Positions 7,994 through 13,535 of a stretch of DNA of 13,535 bases are shown piece by piece; the first letter of the stretch is position 1; each line of letters starts with the position of its first letter. The stretch spans positions 1-13,535 of the forward strand of contig JAAUOI010000048.1 of the NCBI GenBank assembly GCA_012036375.1, in the 5' to 3' direction. A program made the position numbers and the translations under genes. The notes beneath the pieces were generated by a model that made no database searches, was not told the DNA's origin, and was given only the letters and a program-made list of their open reading frames with translations. This DNA is from Allobrachymonas sp. Its GTDB lineage: Bacteria > Pseudomonadota > Gammaproteobacteria > Burkholderiales > Burkholderiaceae_C.

Positions 7994-8662
7994 ATGGCAA
8001 ATATTTTGGTGGTTGATGATGAGCTTGGGATTCGTGATTTGCTCACCGAAATCCTGACAGACGAGGGACACAGCGTAGAGACCGCTGAAAACGCGGCTAT
8101 GGCGCGAAAAGCCCGTAGCGAGGCGCAGCCCGATTTGGTGCTACTTGATATTTGGATGCCTGATACCGATGGTGTCACACTACTTAAAGAATGGTCAGCC
8201 ACCGGGCAACTGGGTATGCCTGTGGTGATGATGAGTGGTCATGCCACCATCGATACTGCGGTTGAGGCCACCAAAATTGGTGCTCAGTCATTCCTTGAAA
8301 AGCCGATCACTCTGCAAAAACTACTCAAAGCTGTCAACGATGCCTTAGCCAAGGGCGAGCGAATCAAAGCAGCCGCTCCAGTAGCCAAGCTTGATCTCAC
8401 AGTCGAAGCAGCCATGACAGGTGGCGCATTGCCGGTTGCTCCGACGGCTGAAATAGGCCTACAACCAAGCCAAAGCTTTTTACTCGATCAACCCTTGCGT
8501 GAAGCACGTGACGAATTCGAGAAGGCCTACTTTGAGTTTCACCTAGCCAAAGAAGGTGGCTCCATGACTCGCGTCGCCGAGAAAACTGGTCTCGAACGCA
8601 CCCACCTTTATCGCAAGCTCAAGCAGTTGGGTGTAGACATCAATCGCAGCAAGCGTGCTTGA
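7994..8662 (+). CDS. ntrX: Response regulator NtrX, short form (receiver plus Fis-type HTH)
   Basis: This 222-aa regulator is the partner of NtrY. The receiver domain (1-120) has the acidic pair Asp8-Asp9, the phospho-acceptor Asp52 (LVLLDIWMP), Ser81 (VMMSGHA) and Lys103 (FLEKPI). A linker of about 60 residues leads to a Fis-type helix-turn-helix at the C-terminus (MTRVAEKTGLERTHLYRKLK). The AAA+ sigma54-activating domain of classical NtrX is absent, so it should act as a DNA-binding regulator without sigma54 ATPase activity; I recall this short form as usual in Comamonadaceae. ATG 7994 was chosen because the family begins MANILVVDDE; in-frame ATG 7946 would add 16 unrelated residues. There is no strong ribosome site at either. 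The gap to ntrY is 71 bases and no terminator is seen in it, so the genes are probably co-transcribed. Confidence 0.9.
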   Translation: MANILVVDDELGIRDLLTEILTDEGHSVETAENAAMARKARSEAQPDLVLLDIWMPDTDGVTLLKEWSATGQLGMPVVMMSGHATIDTAVEATKIGAQSFLEKPITLQKLLKAVNDALAKGERIKAAAPVAKLDLTVEAAMTGGALPVAPTAEIGLQPSQSFLLDQPLREARDEFEKAYFEFHLAKEGGSMTRVAEKTGLERTHLYRKLKQLGVDINRSKRA

Positions 8663-8667
8663 TCAGC

Positions 8668-8673
8668 TATAAT
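8668..8673 (+). promoter_or_regulatory. -10 element of tRNA-Phe promoter
   Basis: A perfect TATAAT lies 31 bases before the tRNA, just after the ntrX stop, placing transcription start near 8680. No good -35 hexamer is visible at the standard spacing, so the upstream half is unresolved. Confidence 0.5.
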
Positions 8674-8704
8674 TGAAAGCCCAGTTCAATGTAACTGAGT
8701 CAAC

Positions 8705-8780
8705 GGCCCGGTAGCTCAGTCGGTAGAGCAGAGGATTGAAAATCCTTGTGTCGGTGGTTCGATTCCGCCCCAGGCCACCA
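8705..8780 (+). tRNA. tRNA-Phe (anticodon GAA)
   Basis: This is a full 76-nt cloverleaf with encoded CCA. The D stem GCTC/GAGC, anticodon stem GAGGA/TCCTT with loop TTGAAAA (anticodon GAA at 8738-8740), T stem GGTGG/CCGCC with loop TTCGATT, and A73 followed by CCA (8778-8780) are all in place. The acceptor stem pairs at six of seven positions; 8709 (C) faces 8772 (A), a C-A mismatch at the 5-68 pair. The mobile element begins at or near its 3' end, so the gene probably doubles as the attachment site. Confidence 0.96.
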
Positions 8781-8784
8781 ATTC

Positions 8785-8822
8785 AAAGCCCGCACAGTTC
8801 CAAAGAACGTGCGGGCTTTTTC
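8785..8822 (+). terminator. Intrinsic terminator of tRNA-Phe
   Basis: AAAGCCCGCAC (8785-8795) pairs perfectly with GTGCGGGCTTT (8809-8819). The stem is extended inward by GTTC/GAAC around a CAAA loop after one bulged A, and a T-run with scattered bases follows. It begins four bases after the CCA end. Confidence 0.9.
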
Positions 8823-8895
8823 ATTTTCCCCTCTGTAGCGTGCTGTTTAGCGTCCGCGTGAGTGCATAGCAGTATGACACAATCCGGCGCTTTTT

Positions 8896-8934
8896 GGGGG
8901 CATTTATGGGGCATGCCCCCGAAGGCTGGGGGCA
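8896..8934. repeat. GGGGGCA repeats and hairpin near the tRNA end
   Basis: GGGGGCA occurs at 8896-8902 and 8928-8934, with TGGGGCA at 8907-8913 between them. TGCCCCC (8914-8920) can pair with GGGGGCA (8928-8934). Short direct repeats of this sort beside a tRNA attachment site suggest integrase arm-type binding sites, by inference only. Confidence 0.5.
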
Positions 8935-9089
8935 CAAGCTCCGAGCACCCCTCCCCCTCGCAATTTCCCGCTTGCACACGCGAAGGTTAAATAGCGGTGG
9001 TAGAGCAATGAACTTGCAGACTTTTGATAGCCCCCCACCCCTTGCGCCGCTACTTACTTACCCATAGGGGCGGCTGAATCTAGCGAGAT

Positions 9090-9365
9090 TTCGGGGTCGT
9101 TTCGTCCCCGCATGTATAGAACTCGCTGGAAGTACCTTTTAGTTTGTGTGGCAGGTTGCAAATCAAACCTATTGCAAACCATCTGAAAAAACTTATGGTC
9201 TGCCACACAGCGGGGCACGAATTACCCGCGTGAGGGGAGGGGGCGGGAAGTACCTTTGAAGTGGAGCACTGACTACCCCTGTGACTACCCAAGCCCCACG
9301 TATGGGAATGCATTGCCAACGAGGCACGAACTACCCGCAGCATAGGAAAGTCTGGAAAGTACCTT
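9090..9365 (-). repeat. Three copies of a GGTACTTCC...GCGGG block
   Basis: Read on the minus strand, AAGGTACTT(T)CC begins at 9365, 9256 and 9138 (steps of 109 and 118 bases). About 20 bases after it, copies one and two continue with GCGGGTAGTTCGTGCC and GCGGGTAATTCGTGCC; the third has a looser GCGGGGACGAAACGACC. The spacers between differ. The blocks are too few and too far apart for a CRISPR array; a protein-binding site cluster fits better. Confidence 0.6.
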
Positions 9366-9460
9366 GAGTGAGGGCAAGCCAATGCCAAGCAATCAGCGGC
9401 ATGGGCGCGTGTAGCCGTGTGGTGCTGCGCCTTCAAATCTCGGACTGGGTGTTTTTTGAG

Positions 9461-9627
9461 CGGGGGCAGCGGGGGCAAACTCAAAATCGCCCGCAAACCC
9501 AATGCTGGCGCGGATAGTTTGCCCCGTTCTGAAACGGGGGCAGCTTAAATCGAGCGGGGGCAACGGGGGCAACTCATTCCACAGAAGTGCAGGGAAGTAG
9601 GCATGTGCCCCCATTGGCTTGGGGGCA
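9461..9627. repeat. GGGGGCA-type repeats with two hairpins
   Basis: CGGGGGCAGCGGGGGCAA is at 9461-9478 and CGGGGGCAACGGGGGCAA at 9555-9572. Between them CCCCGTT (9522-9528) pairs with AACGGGG (9533-9539) over a 4-nt loop. At 9606-9627 TGCCCCCA and TGGGGGCA form a perfect 8-bp stem with a 6-nt loop. The last hairpin lies 94 bases after the primase stop; it has no T-run, so it is not a classical terminator. Confidence 0.6.
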
Positions 9628-9720
9628 TCAGGCAATCATCTCAATTTTCAGCGCGAATGCATCCCCGCTACGCAGCCCCCGCCGCGCCGCCCTGACATGC
9701 GCTACGGCAGGCTATCGGCG

Positions 9721-12700
9721 TTACTCCGCATCGCCTTCAAAGATGCTGGGCTTGATCTTGATGACGCGGGTATTGCCGATACCGGGCAAGCGCTCTTTGC
9801 GTTCGTAGCGGGTCTCTGATTCAGCATGCAAGTGCCCTAGCTCGCGCAACATGCGCTTCACTGTCTTGGGGTCAAAGCCTTGGCACACCTCTTTGTCAAA
9901 CACCTCGGGAAAAATGAAATACTCGGTGGCCATGCCTTGTGCGTCTGCATCGCTGATACGTTCACCAAACTCGCGTTGATGCTCTGCGTTGCTGCGCACG
10001 GGCTTACCCTCATCATTCACCATGCGTTTGTAGCCTGCGCGGCTCAGAGTGTTGGGGGCATGGTCATCCGCAGCCCTGTGCCACCAAGTGAAGCGCCCAG
10101 CCCCATGCAATTGCAGAAAGTTGCGAACCTGCCCCAGCATCTGGCTTTGCTCTAAATTTCCCAAGCCCCCACGCGCTGATAGCCACGCTTCAAAGCATGC
10201 CCGCGCCGCCCGCGTAGCTTCACCCTCTGGCCAGCCAGTAATGCCCGCCTGCGTAGCCAATTCACCCGCAGCGGCCACCAAAGCAAAGCGCCTGCCTACG
10301 CGCTGCACTTGCCCGCTGGCAGCCTCGGGAATCATGTTTGAGGCTACCGCATCAACCGCAGCCAGCATGCGAGCAGACAAGCCTTCTTGATGCGTAATCA
10401 AGTGTTCAATGAAGGCGGGCGCAGCCGTGCCGTGCCAGCGCTTGCAAGCCGTGGTCACTGCATCGCTGAAAGCTGGGGCGCTCACATGAGCGTGCAGGCT
10501 TTCAAACGCGCCATACACGCCGGTATCAGCAGGCATATCTACCATGCGCACCTCTTGGCCAGCTCGCACGCGCTTGCCACTTTCAGCCACATGCTGCGCG
10601 AGCCCCACCTCACCAGCGCTCAAAAACAGCAAATTCCAACGCAGCAAAGGCTTGGGCAATGCAGAGCGATTCGCTCGCGCCTTGCCCTGCCCGTTGCCTA
10701 GCATGTAGGCGATTTCGCCGGCCTGCTTCGGGTCAACCTGTGCGAGTTCATCCAATACCAGCAAGGCATCGCAATGCTGCGCGGCAATGGCTTCAATGGC
10801 GTTATCAGTCGCACGCCAGCGCTGCATGAAGCTATCGCCACCAAACACCGAAGCGGCCACGCGCAGCGCGGTAGTTTTGCCGCTGCTTGAATCGCCGCGC
10901 AGATGAAAGCCCCCGCTCTCTGCCTTGATCCAGCGCATGGCCATGCCAGCAAATGCGCAGCTCACAGCAAAGGCAAGCCGCGTGTTTCCAACGCAGAGCG
11001 TGGCCACCGTGCTGCGCCATTGATCGAGCGTTCCTGCGCTGCGAAAGGTGTTTTTCCATACCGCTATCGCTTTGGTAGATCACGCGATGCTCGGGGCTGT
11101 CTCCAAAGGTATGACGTGGCTGCACATAGACTGCTTTACCTTCTGAGTTATGCCAGCCAGCGCGGTCAGTGCAATGCGCCCATGCGGTGGGATGGCGTGA
11201 TTGAATGTAGGTCGAGAGCAGGCTTTTGATGGCACTGCCCGGCTCGATGCGCAGCCCCATATTCAGCAGCGCAGAGCGATATTCATTGCCATCACCCGAG
11301 AGCATGCGGGCAGGCATCGGCCAGCTCTTACGGTGGCCTAGCGGATCGTCAAATTCAAGCAGATAGCCAAAGCCCCCGCCTTCAAAATCTCGCACGCCCG
11401 CGCTCACATCCAAGCGGCTGCACAGCTTCAAAGGCGGCTTCACGCGGCCTTTGTCATCAAAACCAACGAACCACACGCCCGAATCACTCACGGTGAAGCG
11501 CTTGTCTTCATACGGGGCTTTGTCGTTATCGGTGGGCGCATCAATCGCCGCGCCTGTGCTGCTCTCTAAGTACCCCAAACTGGGATGCTTATCTGCATCG
11601 CTGGATTTCGCATCATCTGCAAAGGGTGACAGGCTGTCACCCTTTGGCGCTGCGTTTTCTGTAGCGCTCATGAGCTGCTCGCGCACAGCATCTATTCCCA
11701 AGCGAGCATGTATATCGTTCCAGTCGGATTCATCATCTTGCAAGGCGTTGGGCAATACAGCCAGCCCCTGCACAGCCTTGGCAGCTTTATCCGCAGCTTC
11801 GCGCCCTGCATTGCGGCCAGTGGCTGCTTCGGTATCGCGGTCATCATCACCGGCAATCACCAAGCGTGCAGCCGGGTAGAGCTTGCGCAGCTCGATAGCC
11901 ACCTTGGTGAGATTGCCCGCATCGAATGCGCAAGCCACTGGCCAGCCAGTCGCGTGATGCACAGTCCATGCCGTGGCGTAGCCCTCTGCAATTGCTATAG
12001 TAGTGATAGCGCTTTGCGCAGATTCTATGGCGGCTACTGCCTGTTTTTGCTCTAAATCTGGCTGCTTGGGAGCTGCGCCCACCATGTGCCACAAGCCTGA
12101 TTTACGGCCACCTTTTAAAAACATCTTGTCAGACTGGCCGGGGTTTTTGGTAGGCGCAAGAGTTTGAAGATTCAAGAGTTTGCGAGTTGCATCACACAAA
12201 GGCACAAGCACTGTGCCATCCGCTTCAAAGCGCAATCCGCTGCTTTGCACGCCCTTGCGGCTCAGATAGGTAGGCGAGCCTTCGGGCGGTATATCGGAGG
12301 CCGCATACCAGCGTTTGGCGGCCTTCGCAGCGGCTGCAAACTGTGCAGCATCGGTGCTCTCTTGCTCGCGCTTTGCAGCGGCTATGCGCTCATTGGCTAT
12401 GCGGGCTTGTTCCTCGGGGCTGGGCTGCTTGGCATCGCCCGGCGATGCATGGGCGCTCAGCTCGAATCCGTTTTGCTGTGCCTCATGCAAAAGCGTGGCA
12501 ATCGTTACACCGCCCGATGCTTTGAGGCTGCGCCATGTGGAGCGAACAGATTTTGCATCGTAGCTTTCGCCGCGACTGCTCCAAGTGTCAAACAGCGCGA
12601 AGCCGGGTTCATCTGGGTATTCGGCTTTGATGGCCATGCCCACACGCGCCCACGCATCGCGGGGTACATCGGGCGAAAGATTGCCCAGAGCTGCGCGGAT

Positions 12701-12730
12701 TAGCTCGGGCGTGATGGTGTAGTTTTTCAT
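9721..12730 (-). CDS. Primase-helicase of the element (PriCT-2, Toprim, DUF927; one frame break)
   Basis: This would be a replication protein of about 1002 aa for the mobile element. Residues 5-85 look like a PriCT-2 primase-associated domain (IRAALGNLSPDVPRDAWARV). A Toprim domain follows at about 243-330, with catalytic Glu249 (IAEGYATA) and DDD at 295-297. The C-terminal DUF927 helicase-like domain has Walker A GDSSSGKTT (612-620) and Walker B ALLVLDELAQVD (Asp660-Glu661). The frame breaks at 11051-11055: phase continues from SGME into NTFRSAGTLDQWR if the run of five A (coding strand) is read as four. Without this, the gene splits into a 632-aa piece and a piece from 11007. ATG 12730 overlaps the upstream stop (ATGA), implying coupled translation. 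Residues 225-246, just before Toprim, come from repeat copy D. Confidence 0.85.
11621..11645. repeat. Perfect 25-bp palindrome inside the primase gene
   Basis: AAAGGGTGACAG (11621-11632), one central G, then CTGTCACCCTTT (11634-11645). The arms are perfect reverse complements. It is coded through as KGDSLSPF in the linker between Toprim and DUF927, a place where sequence is free to vary, so it could be a dimer binding site or simply a hairpin in the mRNA. Confidence 0.8.
11994..12057 (-). repeat. Coding palindromic repeat, copy D (inside the primase gene)
   Basis: This 64-nt copy on the minus strand has the same blocks as copies B and C. It shares a 15-nt identical stretch (CTTTGCGCAGATTCT on the plus strand, 12012-12026) with the reverse complement of copy B, and matches it at about 47 of 64 positions. 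Its hairpin is GCTAT-7 nt-ATAGC (11994-12010), a paired change from GCTAC/GTAGC in copy B. It codes LEQKQAVAAIESAQSAI, in the same phase as the rne and rsmB copies. Confidence 0.8.
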
Positions 12731-13050
12731 TGGTCAAATAAGTCGGGCTGCGGTTTCGCAGGGCGCGAAAGCAAGATGTATCGCCTGCGCACGCGCTGCT
12801 TTGAGCCGCCTACGCAAAGTTCGATGAAGGGCACGCGCTTGAATCGGTAGCCCATGTCTTTTTCCATCACAGAAAGCAGCTTGCTGGCACTGCCCGGGTC
12901 AATCGCGTTTTGCAATTGCGGCACGGTCACGCCCTCGGGATGCTGCTCCATGTAATCCGCAGCGCGAACAGCCTGCGCCTCGCGCCGGTCGAAGGGCGGT
13001 GCAGATGGTTGCACTGGGACTTGAGTGCTGGATTGCTCAGGGTGATGCAT
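12727..13050 (-). CDS. Small winged-helix-like protein of the element
   Basis: This is a 107-aa protein that I do not recognise by name. After a Pro/Ser/Gln-rich start it has a segment that reads like a winged helix: a helix (AVRAADYMEQHPEG), a turn and second helix (VTVPQLQNAI), a recognition-type helix (SASKLLSVMEKDMGYRFKR), and a basic strand region (GSKQRVRRRYILLSR). It may be a DNA-binding accessory or regulator for the primase that follows. ATG 13050 is preferred over an upstream in-frame ATG at 13095 because GGGAGAG (13055-13061 on the plus strand as CTCTCCC) is well placed before it and the previous gene stops one base earlier. It ends in an ATGA overlap with the primase start. Confidence 0.7.
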   Translation of the reverse strand: MHHPEQSSTQVPVQPSAPPFDRREAQAVRAADYMEQHPEGVTVPQLQNAIDPGSASKLLSVMEKDMGYRFKRVPFIELCVGGSKQRVRRRYILLSRPAKPQPDLFDQ

Positions 13051-13051
13051 G

Positions 13052-13312
13052 TCACTCTCCCGGCTCACCAACGAGTAAGCACCCGGTTTTGACATGCATC
13101 ACGCACATGCGCCGCCCTATCCACACAATCGCGTATCTCACGCGCTCATAGGTGAATTGCTTAGTAAAGGCGCGTTGCCTGCGAACCCACAAGGCGTATT
13201 GATACAGCCACCGTAAATTCGGATAGTTTTCGCAATTAGCAGAAATCACGCGACGCGGATGCCTACTGGCGTAGAGGCGTGCCTCTCGCAGCAATTGAGC
13301 TTCCATGCACAT
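13052..13312 (-). CDS. Hypothetical 86-aa protein of the element
   Basis: I do not recognise this protein. It is basic and rich in Arg, Tyr and Trp (RWLYQYALWVRRQRAF, TYERVRYAIVWIGRR), with no membrane segment or catalytic motif that I can see. It starts 3 bases after the alpA stop, with AGAAGG about 8 bases before its ATG, and stops one base before the next start, so position alone makes it a real operon member. ATG 13306 is a second possible start. With indels common in this sequence, its C-terminal end could also be affected. Confidence 0.6.
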   Translation of the reverse strand: MCMEAQLLREARLYASRHPRRVISANCENYPNLRWLYQYALWVRRQRAFTKQFTYERVRYAIVWIGRRMCVMHVKTGCLLVGEPGE

Positions 13313-13315
13313 GAT

Positions 13316-13535
13316 TCAAGCCTTCTGGCTGGCTTTGATACGGTCTGCAATCCAAGCCTGAATGCGAGATTCAGGCCATGCCACCGCTCGCGCAGACAAT
13401 CTTATCGGCGGCTCGAATGTGCCGTTTTTGATGCCAGCATAAATTGCGGATTTACGAAGCGAGACGAGTGCCTTCTACTTGTGGCAGTCTTAGCAGGCGC
13501 TCGCTTTGGTTTGCTGGCTGCTTGTCTTGAGTTTG
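13316..13535 (-). CDS. alpA: AlpA-family regulator (5' end outside window; one frame break)
   Basis: AlpA proteins are small MerR-like DNA-binding proteins of P4-like phages and islands that regulate the integrase gene and can aid excision. The visible 72 residues carry the family hallmark RLLRLPQVEG, then LVSLRKSAIYAGIKNGTF, LSARAVAWPES and a tail IQAWIADRIKASQ. The frame breaks at 13469: upstream reads VEG in one phase and LVSLRKSAIY in the next, with one extra base between (plus strand T). As written, the upstream frame hits a stop 9 codons later. The start codon lies beyond 13535. It heads the operon with the 86-aa gene 3 bases after its stop. Confidence 0.85.

Larger units (their letters stand above)
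8823..9720. other. Non-coding end region of the element with repeats and hairpins
   Basis: No credible gene is seen in these roughly 900 bases: the open frames are low-complexity shadows of G- and C-rich runs with no family-like sequence or ribosome site. The region holds about eight copies of GGGGGCA or its complement, several GC-rich hairpins, and three copies of a GGTACTTCC-containing block, described separately. It lies downstream of the primase gene, where replication origins, packaging sites or integrase arm sites of such elements may be found. Confidence 0.6.
8773..13535. mobile_element. tRNA-Phe-associated integrated element (satellite- or island-like), right end outside window
   Basis: The element appears to start at the 3' end of tRNA-Phe and runs off the right edge. 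It carries, on the minus strand, alpA, two small genes and a DUF927 primase-helicase, with stop-start contacts of 3, 1 and -4 bases between successive genes, so they form one operon. A long non-coding block with repeats and hairpins separates them from the tRNA. This mix of AlpA, primase-helicase and tRNA site is typical of P4-like and PICI-like satellites and related islands. No integrase and no second attachment site are visible, so the left limit at the tRNA is inferred and exact ends are unknown. Confidence 0.65.

Noticed and set aside
9128..9365. CRISPR array
   Set aside because: Only three loosely conserved blocks, spaced by more than 100 bases, with one clearly degenerate.
9080..9502. 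140-codon open frame on the minus strand
   Set aside because: It runs through the GGTACTTCC and GGGGGCA repeats, has low-complexity sequence with no family-like motif and no ribosome site.
9393..9635. 80-codon open frame on the minus strand after the primase
   Set aside because: It is Pro-rich only because of the CCCCC runs, and starts inside a hairpin; other frames there are just as open in parts.
10146..10157. Another repeat copy in the primase (TTTGCTCTAAAT)
   Set aside because: Only the terminal dozen bases match copy D; the core and hairpin are missing, and the match codes a common LEQ tripeptide.
9880..10701. Plus-strand open frames across the primase region
   Set aside because: They are antisense shadows of the minus-strand primase, whose motifs are convincing.
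11045..11060. Programmed frameshift in the primase at the A run
   Set aside because: The coding strand has GAAAAAC with five A, and continuing needs a +1 skip, not the -1 slip of the usual A-AAA-AAC type. A one-base homopolymer error explains it better, as with the six other breaks.

Overview
The window looks like a betaproteobacterial chromosome (Burkholderiales, probably Comamonadaceae), judged from the gene order rsmB - DUF4390 - ntrY - ntrX, a short NtrX with no sigma54 ATPase domain, and an RNase E tail of the type found there. This is recognition from memory; no search was run.

Layout. 1-835 is the 3' end of rne, closed by an intrinsic terminator (853-876). 937-1509 is a small LemA-like membrane protein. 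1575-3228 is a flavocytochrome c sulfide dehydrogenase pair, fccA-fccB. 3242-8662 is a tight run: rsmB (16S rRNA m5C967 methyltransferase), an exported DUF4390 protein, the NtrY sensor kinase and the NtrX response regulator. 8705-8780 is tRNA-Phe(GAA) with its own terminator. From the tRNA 3' end to the right edge lies an integrated element read on the minus strand: alpA (cut by the edge), an unknown 86-aa protein, a 107-aa winged-helix-like protein and a primase-helicase (PriCT-2, Toprim, DUF927), followed by about 900 bases of non-coding, repeat- and hairpin-rich DNA facing the tRNA. No integrase is in view; it would be expected beyond 13535. The set resembles P4-like or PICI-like satellites and related tRNA-borne islands.

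The most striking signal is a dispersed repeat of about 64 bp. Three clear copies lie INSIDE unrelated genes (rne 408-471, rsmB 3926-3990, island primase 11994-12057), always in the same direction and reading phase relative to the host gene, so that each adds a peptide like FEQ.Q.VAG.ESAQSAT. Its terminal 17-nt hairpin shows a paired base change between copies. A fourth, divergent copy lies in reverse orientation in rsmB (3417-3482). This is the behaviour of a protein-tolerated palindromic element, and it occurs in both core genes and the mobile island.

A caution for every gene call: seven single-base reading-frame breaks are visible (rne x2, fccB, rsmB x2, primase, alpA). Good family sequence resumes after each one, and two of the genes are housekeeping, so uncorrected indels in the sequence are the simplest explanation, although real decay of some genes cannot be excluded.
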